A DNA stretch of 64,000 nucleotides from Clostridiales bacterium (GCA_015056325.1 SVGL01000011.1:1-64000), one strand, 5' to 3'; positions 49,795 through 58,409 are shown, counted from the stretch's first letter. Made by a program: numbers and translations. Notes: generated from the sequence alone by a model not told the origin.

Positions 49795-51351
49795 TTATTC
49801 TTCGACCTCGCCGACGTTCTCGCACTCAAGGCGCACGCCGTCCTGGCCGAAAATCATCACGTTCTTCATGACCACCTTGTCTACATTGATGGCCACCAGA
49901 CCCTTGCGACTGACCTTCTCCACGCCGCAGGCCATGGCAGGGGCCATGGGGGCCGCGTCCGCGCCGCAGGTGATGGACACATTCTCCATCTCCACCCGCT
50001 CGATGGGCTTCTCCGGCAGGCCCAGGAAGTATCCCGCGCAGGCCACATCCGTGGCAGTGACGTTGCGGAAGGCGATCCGCCCGATGCGGGGCGTACGCTC
50101 GTCCACCGGCATCTTTTCGCGGGTCTGGACGTACTCGGTCTTGCCGTCGGGATCGCAGAAATACAGGCAGTTGACCACGTAGGGCGTGCCTACGTTTTCC
50201 ATCAGCACGTTTTCAAACACGATATCGTCGATCACGCCCTGCTCGCCGCGGCCGCGCCGGGTCTTGATGCGGAGACCGCGGTCAGTGTTACGCATGAGGC
50301 AATCGTGCAGGTACACCCGGTGGACGCCGCCAGCCATCTCGCTGCCGCAGGTCATGCCGCCGTGGCCGTTTTCCATCAGGCAGTGGCTGATCTCCAGGTC
50401 AGAGCAGGGCGTCTTGTAGGTCGCGCCCATGTACAATTTGCCCGCCTTGATGGCGATGCAGTCGTCCCCCAGGGAGAAGTGCGCGCCCGCCAGCAGGATA
50501 TGCTGACAGCTTTCCGGGTCAAAGCCGTCGGTATTGGGGCTGTCAGCCGGAGCGGTGACGTGGATGTTCAGGAATTTCAGGTCCCGGGAGAAGTAGGGCT
50601 GCAGGTTCCAGGCCGGGCTGTTGCGGAAGGAAAGGCCCTGTACGGTCACATCCTCGCAGTCGTTGATGAAGAACATTCGGGGCCGCCACGCACCGCGCAT
50701 GGTGCGGTGGTTGAGCCACCAATCAGCCTTGTCCGCCTGACCGTCCAGCACACCCTCGCCGTAGATGACGACGTCCTTCACCTGATAGCCGCTGATGAAG
50801 GAGGCGAAGGTATCCAGCGGATTGCCCTCCCAGGAGCCCAGGTTCAGGTCGCTGGTCTCGTCGGTGGAGCGGGTCATGCCGGGCAGAATGGGAAACTTCG
50901 TACGGTCAGTCTCCAGGTACAGAGTCGCACCCTTCTGGATCTCAATGCGCACATGGCTCTTGAGGAAGATGGGCAGCACATGGTAATCGCCCGCCGGGAT
51001 GAGCACGCGTCCCCGCTTGGGGCAGCAGTTGATGGCCGCCTGGATGGCGGGGGTATCATCATGCTTACCGTCGCCCACCGCGCCAAAGCGGCGGACGTTC
51101 AGGGTATAGGTCTCCTCTTCCGTGCGGAAAACGATGCGGCCCACCTCGGCTTTATCATCCAGCACCTTCACGATGTACTTTGTGTCGGGCCACAAGCCGT
51201 AGATGGAGTGCACCACGGTGGTGGCCGGCGCCCACTCCGCACCGTTGACAAACACACGGTAGGCTTTCCTGGTGTTGTACAGACCGCCGTCGGGCAGCTC
51301 CAGCGTCACGCTGCGGGCAGATACGAACAGCTTCTTGACTTCAAACATCAT
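49795..51351 (-). CDS. GH28 polygalacturonase-family glycoside hydrolase
   Basis: The 518-residue protein has a short N-terminal beta domain and a GH28 right-handed beta-helix (RRFGAVGDGKHDDTPAIQAAI). All catalytic motifs are present: SPNTDGFDPES, LGDDCIAIK, NGHGGMT and RIKT. It would hydrolyse galacturonan, or exo-act on oligogalacturonides. No signal peptide is visible, so the substrate is probably imported oligomers. ATG 51351 overlaps the upstream stop. It is the last gene of a four-gene pectin operon. Confidence 0.93.
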   Translation of the reverse strand: MMFEVKKLFVSARSVTLELPDGGLYNTRKAYRVFVNGAEWAPATTVVHSIYGLWPDTKYIVKVLDDKAEVGRIVFRTEEETYTLNVRRFGAVGDGKHDDTPAIQAAINCCPKRGRVLIPAGDYHVLPIFLKSHVRIEIQKGATLYLETDRTKFPILPGMTRSTDETSDLNLGSWEGNPLDTFASFISGYQVKDVVIYGEGVLDGQADKADWWLNHRTMRGAWRPRMFFINDCEDVTVQGLSFRNSPAWNLQPYFSRDLKFLNIHVTAPADSPNTDGFDPESCQHILLAGAHFSLGDDCIAIKAGKLYMGATYKTPCSDLEISHCLMENGHGGMTCGSEMAGGVHRVYLHDCLMRNTDRGLRIKTRRGRGEQGVIDDIVFENVLMENVGTPYVVNCLYFCDPDGKTEYVQTREKMPVDERTPRIGRIAFRNVTATDVACAGYFLGLPEKPIERVEMENVSITCGADAAPMAPAMACGVEKVSRKGLVAINVDKVVMKNVMIFGQDGVRLECENVGEVEE

Positions 51352-52139
51352 CTCACCCCAAAAACTTCTTCCATCATGTCCGCTGCACGGCTTTCTGCGG
51401 TCTGACGCAGGGCGTAGAGCACCATGCGGGCCACCGGCAGGTAACGTTCCGGGTCGATCAGGCCCATCTCCACGCCGCTGAGCAGCGCCCACAGCACGAT
51501 GGCCGTGCCGATCGGGTCACCCTCGCTGTCCCCGGACAGGTCAGAAGCCAGCAAACCCTGGGCATTGAAGCGCTGCAGCACGCCGGAGAGCGTCTCCCGG
51601 TAGATGTCCACCAGGGCGCGCCAATGCTCGTACAGCTGGTCGGAGCACAGGGCAATGCCGTCCGCCAGCGCCATGAGGAACCAGGCCTCCTCCCTGAGAG
51701 AGTAGCCATATTCCGTCCGGTGCAGCCGATGCACCCGATCCCACCGTGACAAATGGACGTCCCGGTACATCTTTGCCGTCTGACCCACCTTTTCCATGCG
51801 GTTGATGCGCATCTCATAGGCCATGCGGAAGGGCAGCGTCTCGTACAGCACGGAAAGCGGTGCATCCGCCGGCTTCTCCAAGCGATCCATCGCCTTCTGG
51901 ATGGCGGCGCGGTACTTCTCCTCCCCCGTCTTCTCCAGCGCGAAGAACAGCGTCTTGGTCGCGCCGGGGATGCAGCCGCCCTGGAGGAAGGCCTCCGCGC
52001 AGTTCACCACATGACGTGCCAGATACGGCGTATGGGGATAACGCATGCAGATGCGCACAGCGAAATCCTCCCGGGCATCCCACACCGCACCGGGCGCCTT
52101 AGAAGTCAAGTACTCTCGGAACCAGCCCATCGGGTTCAT
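51348..52139 (-). CDS. GH105-like alpha/alpha-barrel protein, short form
   Basis: The 263-residue cytoplasmic protein resembles unsaturated rhamnogalacturonyl hydrolases (GH105) over its middle and C-terminal part (LREEAWFLMALADGIALC, RETLSGVLQRFNAQGLL, GTAIVLWALLSGVEMGLIDPERYLPVARM). It is about 100 residues shorter than typical GH105, and the usual catalytic Asp (DDLY-like) cannot be found; the matching segment reads YETLPF. It may be a diverged enzyme or a non-catalytic partner of the GH28 protein downstream. Confidence 0.6.
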   Translation of the reverse strand: MNPMGWFREYLTSKAPGAVWDAREDFAVRICMRYPHTPYLARHVVNCAEAFLQGGCIPGATKTLFFALEKTGEEKYRAAIQKAMDRLEKPADAPLSVLYETLPFRMAYEMRINRMEKVGQTAKMYRDVHLSRWDRVHRLHRTEYGYSLREEAWFLMALADGIALCSDQLYEHWRALVDIYRETLSGVLQRFNAQGLLASDLSGDSEGDPIGTAIVLWALLSGVEMGLIDPERYLPVARMVLYALRQTAESRAADMMEEVFGVR

Positions 52140-52169
52140 ATGATCTCTCCTATCGGGTGTATTAAGAGG

Positions 52170-52919
52170 TCAGCACTCCACCTCGAACTCCGCATTGGTC
52201 TGGATGCCGAAGTTGTCGCTTTCGTGCAGGTACAGGGGGAAGTCATAATTCAGCAGCGCGGCGTATTCCCCGCCCAGCTTGTGCAGTTCCCGGGCGATCA
52301 GCGCGCCGAAGGCCACCGCACCCGCAGGCTGCAGGTGGGTATTGTCCTTCTGGCCGCGGGGGAAATGGGGATACACGCCTGCAGGCAGATTCATGTAGTA
52401 GTTGGTACGGGCTGCGTCGCCCATATTGTCCACCAGCTGCTCGGAGAGGGTGGTCAGATCGATGACGGCCACGCCCAGCTTCTCGCCGGTTCGGCGGGCG
52501 GATTCCGCCCACAGATCATGCTTGTAGCGCATGTTTGCGCCATTTCGGTCAAAGCGGGTCACCGGGGTGATGATCACCGGCGTGGCAGCTTTCTCCCGGG
52601 CCACTTTAACGAACTTGCCGAGGTTCTCCGGGAAGCCTACCTCCGGGTCGGCATAGCGGGCGGGATCCTCCGGCTTCTCGTCGTTGTGACCGAACTGAAT
52701 GAACAGAAAATCCCCTGCCCCGATAGCCGCTGCGATGACGTCCAGATGGCCTTCATCCATAAAGGACTTGGTGGAGCGTCCGTTCAGGGCGTAGTTCTCC
52801 ACCTTCACGCCTGCGCGCAGGAAGCGCTCAAACTCCTGGCCGATGCCGGTCTGGGGCCAGGTTTCAATGGTGTTTTTGGCGACGGTAGAATCTCCCGCCC
52901 AGTAAATCTTCGGCATCAT
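52170..52919 (-). CDS. Rhamnogalacturonan acetylesterase-like SGNH hydrolase (CE12)
   Basis: The 249-residue single-domain esterase has block I YWAGDSTVAKN (Ser), block II NYALNGRSTKSF (Gly/Asn), block III FGHNDEKPED, and block V DNTHLQPAG (Asp/His). The WAGDST and DNTHL signatures are of carbohydrate esterase family 12. It removes acetyl groups from rhamnogalacturonan fragments. No signal peptide is seen, so it acts inside the cell. SD GGAGGAAG precedes the start. It is the second gene of the pectin operon. Confidence 0.88.
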   Translation of the reverse strand: MMPKIYWAGDSTVAKNTIETWPQTGIGQEFERFLRAGVKVENYALNGRSTKSFMDEGHLDVIAAAIGAGDFLFIQFGHNDEKPEDPARYADPEVGFPENLGKFVKVAREKAATPVIITPVTRFDRNGANMRYKHDLWAESARRTGEKLGVAVIDLTTLSEQLVDNMGDAARTNYYMNLPAGVYPHFPRGQKDNTHLQPAGAVAFGALIARELHKLGGEYAALLNYDFPLYLHESDNFGIQTNAEFEVEC

Positions 52920-52930
52920 CGCTTCCTCCG

Positions 52931-53968
52931 TCAGCGCTCGATCAACTCCATGTCGGTAAAGGGCGACTTGTCCTCAAAGGGGAACTTAATATGCCAGATG
53001 GCGCGCAGGGCATCCATCTGATGCAGCAGCATTTTGGTCTGCTCATGGGGCATCTCGCAGGGTTCCAGGTTGCCCGACTGCAGGTCGCGCAGGCAGGCCT
53101 CCACCTCGTACTCATAGCCGGTGATTTGCTCCGGCATCTGGATGCGGCGGATAGGCGTATCCCGGTGATCCTTGTCGTAGATCTCCACCCAGGCAGGGTT
53201 GTTGACATTATCCACAATCAGGAAGCCCTCGGTGCCGTACACCACGCATCTCCGGTCGGAGTTGAACGCCGTGGAGGCCATCAGCTGGGCCATTTTGCCG
53301 TCGCGGTACTTGATGGTGATGGTCTCCGTGCGATCAACACCGGTATCCATCAATTCCACCGTGGAATTAATGCGCACGATGTCATCGCCAAACACCATGG
53401 AAGCGAAGTTCAGCACATACACGCCCAGATCCAGCAGCGCGCCGCCGGCCAGCTTAGGATCCATGATGCGCTCTTTGTGCTCAATGGCGTAGCAGAGGTT
53501 GGAGTAGAGCATCCGCGGCTCGCCGATGACGCCCTGGGCCAGCAAATCGTTGATGATCCACCGGGAGGGCATATAGCGGGGCCAGAGGGCTTCGGCAATG
53601 TAAACGCCCTTCTCCCGTGCGAGGGCGAGGACCTCCTCCGCCTGGTGCAGATTGGGCGTGAAAGCCTTCTCGCACAGGATGGCCTTGCCGGCATGGATGC
53701 ACATCTTCATCTGCTCCGCGTGGTGGGAGTGGGGCGTGGCGATGTACACCAGGTGGACATCCGGATCCGCCAGCATGGCCTCGTAGGAGCCGTAGGCGTG
53801 CAGGACACCCTCCTCTTTGGCGAAGGCGTCGGCCTTCTCCTGGCTGCGGGAGGCCACGGCATAGAGCTCCACCGGACGTCCGTTTTTCTTCATCCCGCGG
53901 ATGGTGCAGCACATAGATCGGGCGATGGCGCCCGCCCCCAGAATGGCAACGTTCATGATACAGGACAT
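52931..53968 (-). CDS. Gfo/Idh/MocA family oxidoreductase
   Basis: The 345-residue protein has N-terminal Rossmann NVAILGAGAIARSM, HSHHAEQMKMCIHAGKAILCEKAFTPN (the EKP-like motif reads EKA), and catalytic-domain WPRYMPSRWIINDLLAQGVIGEPRML and AGGALLDLGVYVLNFASMVFG. These enzymes oxidise or reduce sugars or sugar acids with NAD(P). In this operon (first gene, before CE12, GH105-like and GH28) a role on a pectin-derived sugar is inferred. SD AAGGAGG precedes ATG 53968. Confidence 0.9.
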   Translation of the reverse strand: MSCIMNVAILGAGAIARSMCCTIRGMKKNGRPVELYAVASRSQEKADAFAKEEGVLHAYGSYEAMLADPDVHLVYIATPHSHHAEQMKMCIHAGKAILCEKAFTPNLHQAEEVLALAREKGVYIAEALWPRYMPSRWIINDLLAQGVIGEPRMLYSNLCYAIEHKERIMDPKLAGGALLDLGVYVLNFASMVFGDDIVRINSTVELMDTGVDRTETITIKYRDGKMAQLMASTAFNSDRRCVVYGTEGFLIVDNVNNPAWVEIYDKDHRDTPIRRIQMPEQITGYEYEVEACLRDLQSGNLEPCEMPHEQTKMLLHQMDALRAIWHIKFPFEDKSPFTDMELIER

Positions 53969-53996
53969 GGCAAATAAGCCTCCTTATTGAATCGGA

Positions 53997-54010
53997 TGCA
54001 ATGATTTGCC
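53997..54010 (-). promoter_or_regulatory. Possible operator before the pectin operon
   Basis: GGCAAATCATTGCA (minus strand) has outer half-sites like LacI operators but a TC centre. It sits just after the -10 hexamer. Confidence 0.3.
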
Positions 54011-54013
54011 CAT

Positions 54014-54042
54014 ATTGTACCACTTTCCGCCCAGAGCGTCAA
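54014..54042 (-). promoter_or_regulatory. Sigma-A promoter for the pectin operon
   Basis: Minus-strand TTGACG (54037-54042) and TACAAT (54014-54019) have a 17-nt spacer. Confidence 0.8.
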
Positions 54043-54052
54043 CAAAGGACAA

Positions 54053-54082
54053 CAAAAAACCTCACCGCGATTGCGATGAGGC
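54053..54082 (-). terminator. Terminator of the tRNA-Arg pair
   Basis: CCTCATCGC AATC GCGGTGAGG (54060-54081) followed by TTTTTT on the minus strand. Confidence 0.85.
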
Positions 54083-54088
54083 TTTGCG

Positions 54089-54162
54089 TGATCCCGGCAG
54101 GACTCGAACCTGCGACCTTTTGATTCGTAGTCAAACACTCTATCCAGCTGAGCTACGAGACC
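54089..54162 (-). tRNA. tRNA-Arg (anticodon ACG), copy 2
   Basis: The 74-nt cloverleaf on the minus strand has acceptor GGTCTCG / CGGGATC, D arm GCTCAGCTGGATAGAGT, anticodon arm TTTGA CTACGAA TCAAA with anticodon ACG, and T arm GCAGGTTCGAGTCCTGC. No CCA is encoded. The sequence is identical to the neighbouring copy. Confidence 0.95.
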
Positions 54163-54210
54163 ATATGTGTCAGGGAGACGGCAGGTCAGGTCATGAACCT
54201 TGTAAAGAAG

Positions 54211-54284
54211 TGATCCCGGCAGGACTCGAACCTGCGACCTTTTGATTCGTAGTCAAACACTCTATCCAGCTGAGCTACGAGACC
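54211..54284 (-). tRNA. tRNA-Arg (anticodon ACG), copy 1
   Basis: Same 74-nt sequence as the copy 48 nt downstream, with anticodon ACG in the CTACGAA loop. It is transcribed first, from a consensus promoter 45 nt upstream. ACG (read as ICG after deamination) decodes CGU, CGC and CGA. Confidence 0.95.
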
Positions 54285-54330
54285 ACATCGCCGTCATGCG
54301 CATTTCTGCACATTCCCTGACAGCTCTGAT

Positions 54331-54359
54331 ATCATATCACCAAACTTAGGGAATGTCAA
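54331..54359 (-). promoter_or_regulatory. Sigma-A promoter for the tRNA-Arg pair
   Basis: Minus-strand TTGACA (54354-54359) and TATGAT (54331-54336) have a 17-nt spacer. Confidence 0.85.
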
Positions 54360-54379
54360 GTACTTTTTTTGAATTTTTT

Positions 54380-54418
54380 ATGAAAATCCGGCTGAAATTT
54401 TTTCTTCAGCCGGATCTG
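54380..54418 (-). terminator. Terminator of aroA-aroC
   Basis: ATCCGGCTGAA / TTCAGCCGGAT stem (54386-54415), with TTTTC after it on the minus strand. Confidence 0.8.
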
Positions 54419-54434
54419 TACACAGTCTATTCGG

Positions 54435-55526
54435 TTATGTCAGACAGCCCTGCCGCTCCTTCCACATCTCCAGGACAGCGATGGCCGCCATGGCCTCCAC
54501 CACCGGGACGGCACGGAGCAAAATGCAGGGATCATGGCGCCCGTGAATCTCGATGTCTGCATTCTCGCCAGTCTTGAGGGAGACGGTCTGCTGCTTTTTC
54601 GCGATGGACGGCGTGGGTCGGATGGCGCAGCGGAAGAGCACCGGCATGCCGTTGGTGACGCCACCGTTCACTCCCCCGGAGTAGTTCGTTTCCGTGACGA
54701 CCTTACCTGCTTCCATGCGGAAGGCGTCGTTGGCCTGGCTGCCCTTCATCGACGCAAAGCCGAAGCCTTCGCCGAATTCCACGCCCTTCACGCCAGGCAC
54801 GGCGAAAAGCAGGTGGCTCAGTGAACTCTCCACGCTGTCGAAGAAGGGCGCACCCAGACCTGCAGGCAGACCGCACACCATGCACTCGATCACCCCGCCG
54901 ACGGAGTCGCCATCCTCGCGGGTAGCGAGAATCGCCGTTTCCATCTGCGCATCAAGATCAGCCGTCAGCACGGGCAGGTGCATCTGCTTCAGGTAGGCGT
55001 AATCGGCAGAAGGGTCAGCATCCATGAAGGAGGCGTCCTTCACGTCCCCCAGCTGCTGAATATGGCAGGCGATCTTCACCCCCTGCGCTTCCAGCCACTG
55101 GCTGCACAGTGCGCCCGCGGCTACGATGGGGGCCGTCAGCCGCCCGGAGAAGGAGCCTCCGCCCCGCCAGTCCTCGTGGCCGAAATAGCGCACGTGGCCG
55201 GTGTAATCCGCATGGCCGGGGCGGAGAAGATCAACACCCTCGCCATAATCCTGGCTGCGCTGGTTGGTATTGCGGATAAGGATGCAGATGGGCTGGCCGG
55301 TGGTCTTGCCATCAAGCACGCCGGAAACAAACTCCGGGGCGTCTGATTCCTTGCGAGTCGTGGTCAGCGGGCTCTGCCCAGGTGCGCGGCGGGCCATCTC
55401 CCCCAGCAGGCGATCCATGTTGATCTCCATGCCCGCAGGGAAGCCGTCCAGCGTCACGCCAATGGCCTCGCCATGGCTCTGCCCGAAGATGGACAGCATC
55501 AAGTGCTGCCCCCAGGTGCTGCTCAT
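54435..55526 (-). CDS. aroC: Chorismate synthase
   Basis: The 363-residue enzyme has the signature blocks FGQSHGEAIGVTLDGFPAGM, RRAPGQSPLTTTRKESD, and RPGHADYTG. It has the FMN-contacting C-terminal segment NGGVTNGMPVLFR. It converts EPSP to chorismate using reduced FMN. The N-terminus MSSTWGQHL is the usual start. ATGA overlap with aroA upstream makes aroA-aroC one unit. Confidence 0.96.
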   Translation of the reverse strand: MSSTWGQHLMLSIFGQSHGEAIGVTLDGFPAGMEINMDRLLGEMARRAPGQSPLTTTRKESDAPEFVSGVLDGKTTGQPICILIRNTNQRSQDYGEGVDLLRPGHADYTGHVRYFGHEDWRGGGSFSGRLTAPIVAAGALCSQWLEAQGVKIACHIQQLGDVKDASFMDADPSADYAYLKQMHLPVLTADLDAQMETAILATREDGDSVGGVIECMVCGLPAGLGAPFFDSVESSLSHLLFAVPGVKGVEFGEGFGFASMKGSQANDAFRMEAGKVVTETNYSGGVNGGVTNGMPVLFRCAIRPTPSIAKKQQTVSLKTGENADIEIHGRHDPCILLRAVPVVEAMAAIAVLEMWKERQGCLT

Positions 55527-56794
55527 TCAGCCTTTCCTCCAAGGTTCTGGTATACGTTCACAAACTCGGGCCAGGATTTGTTCAGCGCCTCCACGCTGGA
55601 CGCCACGACAGGCTCCTGCGCAATGGATGCGGCGATCATCCCCAGCATGACCATCCGGTGATCGTTGTAATTCGGCAGCTTGACGCCGCCCTTCAGGGCC
55701 TTCACGCCCTGGATGACAATGGTGTCGCCTTCCGCCCGGGCATTGCCGCCCAGCAGATTGAGCGTTTCCACCGTAGCCGCCAGACGGTCGCACTCCTTCA
55801 AGCGGAGACGGCCGCAGCCGGTGAGGCGGCTCTCCCCTTCCGCCAGCTGGCACACCAGCGCCAGAATGGGCACGATGTCGGGGCAGCCCGCCATATCCAG
55901 GGTTGCGCCGATGAGCTTGTCTGCGGCAACGGTCACGCCGGAAGCATCCTCCGTAACCTTCGCACCGAGGGCCGCCAAATGGGCCAGCACAGCCCGGTCG
56001 CCCTGGGTAGTTTCCTTCGCCAGGCCAGTGACGGTCACCTGATGGCCCAGCGCATCCGCGCAGAGCAGCACCGCCGCCTGGGAATAATCGCCGGACAGCT
56101 GGCCGTCCTTGGCCTGGTAACTCTGCTTGCCCACGATGCGCCAGGAGAAGGGGGCGACTTCTTCCAACTGGATGCCGCTTTGCTGCAGGGCCTCCACCGT
56201 CATGCGGATGTAGCCGGCGCTTTCCACCGGCGGCTGCACAGTCAGGGTGGAATCCTCCTCCAGCAGCGGCAGCGCAAACAGGAGTCCCGACACAAACTGG
56301 CTGGACACATTGCCGGGCAGTACATAATGACCAGCCTCCAGCTCGCCGCGAACGGTCAGCTCCGCCGCGCCGTCGCAGCCCACGCCCATGCGCCAGCGGA
56401 CGCCCCGGGGGACGAACAGATCCTGGTACACATCCATCGGACGCTGGCTGAGCCTGCCGTGCATGCGGAAGATGCCGCCCTTTGTCATTGCCAGGGCGAT
56501 GGGCACAAAGAAACGCAGTGTGGAGCCGCTCTCGCCGCAGTCCAGCACGGGCAGCTTAGTAATTTTCTTTGCCTGACCAGTGATGGTCAGCGCGTCATCC
56601 TGCTGTTCAATTTTCGCCCCCAAAGCCTTGAGGCAGCGGGCGGTGGCTGCCATATCATCGCTGTCCATAAAGCCGCCCAGGGTCGTGGTTCCCTTGGTCA
56701 AACTGGCACAGATCATCCGGCGATGGGCCTCGCTCTTGGAGGCCGGCGCGGCGACCGTGCCCCTCAAGGGCGCAGGAAAAAACGTCATGTCCAT
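55523..56794 (-). CDS. aroA: 3-phosphoshikimate 1-carboxyvinyltransferase (EPSP synthase)
   Basis: The 423-residue enzyme contains VAAPASKSEAHRRMI, LDCGESGSTLRFFVPIAL, GRLSQRPMD and NYNDHRMVM. It joins phosphoenolpyruvate to shikimate-3-phosphate, one step before aroC. GESGSTLRF has Glu-Ser where many have GNSGTTLRF. ATG 56794 is chosen; an in-frame TTG at 56800 sits at better distance from AAAGGAG and could be the true start. Confidence 0.94.
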   Translation of the reverse strand: MDMTFFPAPLRGTVAAPASKSEAHRRMICASLTKGTTTLGGFMDSDDMAATARCLKALGAKIEQQDDALTITGQAKKITKLPVLDCGESGSTLRFFVPIALAMTKGGIFRMHGRLSQRPMDVYQDLFVPRGVRWRMGVGCDGAAELTVRGELEAGHYVLPGNVSSQFVSGLLFALPLLEEDSTLTVQPPVESAGYIRMTVEALQQSGIQLEEVAPFSWRIVGKQSYQAKDGQLSGDYSQAAVLLCADALGHQVTVTGLAKETTQGDRAVLAHLAALGAKVTEDASGVTVAADKLIGATLDMAGCPDIVPILALVCQLAEGESRLTGCGRLRLKECDRLAATVETLNLLGGNARAEGDTIVIQGVKALKGGVKLPNYNDHRMVMLGMIAASIAQEPVVASSVEALNKSWPEFVNVYQNLGGKAE

Positions 56795-56901
56795 AGGCAA
56801 GGTATACTCCTTTGCATGAGGATCGATTTTCATCTGCCCTATCTTAACATAAGTTCCCGCGTCCGTGTTGTATTTGTACTGTTTTTCGCCCATCATGTAC
56901 A

Positions 56902-56942
56902 ACAAAAAAACAATGGCGGCTGACACACATGCATCAGCCGCC
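56902..56942 (-). terminator. Terminator of trpS
   Basis: GGCGGCTGA / TCAGCCGCC stem (56915-56942), followed on the minus strand by ATTGTTTTTTTG. Confidence 0.8.
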
Positions 56943-56961
56943 GGGAAGGTATTATGTTGAA

Positions 56962-57981
56962 TCAGCCCCTTGCCGCGAAGCCGACCTTCTTCTGCACCTT
57001 GCGCAGGGTCTTGTTGGCCAGGTAGGAAGCGGTCTTGGCATTCTCATCCAGCACGCCCTGGAGGTAAGCCTTATCGGCGATCAGCCGTTTGTACTCGGTC
57101 TGCATGGGCTCCAAAGCCGCGATGACGCAGTCCGCCACGCGGTTCTTCAGCGCGCCGTAGCCCTGGCCCTGCATTTCGTTCACCAGCACGTCGATCTCGC
57201 CCGCGCCGAGGGCACTCATGATGCTCAGCAGGTTGGAGACGCCAGGCTTGTTCTCCGGATCAAAGCGGATCTCGCCGTCGGAGTCGGTCACCGCGCGCTT
57301 GATCTTGCGGCGGATGGTGTCGGGATCGTCGGTCAGGGCGACAAAGGTGTCCTCGGGGTCGGACTTGGACATCTTGCGGGTGGGCTCCTGCAGGCTCATG
57401 ATGCGGCTGCCGACCTTCTGGATGTAGCCCTCGGGGATGGTGAACACGTCGCCGTACACGCCGTTGAAGCGCTGGGCGATGTCGCGGCAGATTTCCAGGT
57501 GCTGCTTCTGGTCGTGGCCCACGGGCACCAAGTTGGTCTGATAGAGCAGGATGTCCGCCGCCATCAGCACGGGATAGGTGAACAGGCCGACATTGATGTT
57601 GTCCGCATGCTTGGCGGACTTGTCCTTGAACTGGGTCATGCGGTTCATTTCGCCCATGTAGGTGAAGCAATTCAGGATCCATGCCAGCTCCGCATGGCCG
57701 GAAACATGGCTCTGGCAGTAGATGAGGCTCTTCTTGGGGTCGATGCCGCTGGCGATGTAGATCGCGGCCAGCTCCAGGCAGCGGCGGCGCAGCTCAGCGG
57801 GATTCTGGCGGACGGTGATGGCATGCATATCCACGATGGAGTAGATGCAGTCATAGTCGTCCTGCAGCTTGGAGAAGTTCTTCAGCGCGCCGATGTAGTT
57901 GCCCAGGGTCAGCGTGCCGGAGGGCTGGATACCGGAGAAAATGATCGGTTTCTTCTCGGGCTTGATGATGGTCTCGGACAT
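56962..57981 (-). CDS. trpS: Tryptophanyl-tRNA synthetase
   Basis: The 339-residue class I synthetase has GIQPSGTLTLGNYIGAL (HIGH-equivalent TLGN at 25-28) and RKMSKSDPE (KMSKS at 203-207). It charges tRNA-Trp. SD GAGGAGG precedes ATG 57981. It is preceded by a T-box leader whose specifier reads UGG, so it is induced when tryptophanyl-tRNA is scarce. Confidence 0.96.
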   Translation of the reverse strand: MSETIIKPEKKPIIFSGIQPSGTLTLGNYIGALKNFSKLQDDYDCIYSIVDMHAITVRQNPAELRRRCLELAAIYIASGIDPKKSLIYCQSHVSGHAELAWILNCFTYMGEMNRMTQFKDKSAKHADNINVGLFTYPVLMAADILLYQTNLVPVGHDQKQHLEICRDIAQRFNGVYGDVFTIPEGYIQKVGSRIMSLQEPTRKMSKSDPEDTFVALTDDPDTIRRKIKRAVTDSDGEIRFDPENKPGVSNLLSIMSALGAGEIDVLVNEMQGQGYGALKNRVADCVIAALEPMQTEYKRLIADKAYLQGVLDENAKTASYLANKTLRKVQKKVGFAARG

Positions 57982-58040
57982 GGTGGTTTCCTCCTCAAAT
58001 TCGGCCATCACTCCTCTTCGTGGAGCGCTGGCTACACTCG

Positions 58041-58083
58041 GCGATTGCAAGCAATCGCTCTCGTTAGTCGGACTTTGTCCGAC
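58041..58083 (-). promoter_or_regulatory. Two perfect hairpins in the trpS 5' leader
   Basis: GCGATTGC AA GCAATCGC (58041-58058) and GTCGGAC TTT GTCCGAC (58067-58083) lie between the T-box terminator and the trpS start. Neither has a T tract. Confidence 0.5.
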
Positions 58084-58137
58084 CTCAATGACTGACCACA
58101 GACCGGGGACGCCCTACGTCAGCGTAATTGATGAAAT

Positions 58138-58378
58138 AAAAAACAGCCTCTATCCCCTACCATTGGGGACAGATGACTGCGGTGCCACCCCACTTCACGG
58201 GCAAAAGTCCGTGCGCTCGATCCTGTTAACGGTGGAAGCCGTCGCGGGATACGCAGGCTTGCGCCCTTCCCCCGCGCCCTCGAAGCCCCAATGTCCTCGC
58301 CGTCCGCCGCCGGGCTTGCACTGTCTCCGGCTCGCTGTGGGTGACCTGACGATTCCGCTGCTTCTCATCGGTGTTGCT
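58138..58378 (-). promoter_or_regulatory. T-box riboswitch (tryptophan) with terminator
   Basis: The minus strand carries the T-box sequence GGGGTGGCACCGCAG (complement of 58177-58191). It is followed by the terminator CCCCAATGGTAGGGG in a longer CAG...CTG stem, ending in TTTTTT. Upstream is a stem I region with GATGAGAAGCAGCGGAAT, AGCGAGCCGG and a loop GGACATTGGGGC where TGG is the Trp codon. All this precedes trpS. Confidence 0.88.
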
Positions 58379-58380
58379 AT

Positions 58381-58409
58381 ATGGTAACACACTTCCCTGC
58401 GTTTGACAA
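58381..58409 (-). promoter_or_regulatory. Sigma-A promoter for the trpS T-box leader
   Basis: Minus-strand TTGTCA (58404-58409) and TACCAT (58381-58386) have a 17-nt spacer. Confidence 0.65.

Noticed and set aside
54089..54284. tRNA pair as an integration site of a mobile element
   Set aside because: No integrase and no partial tRNA 3' duplication; flanking genes are ordinary.
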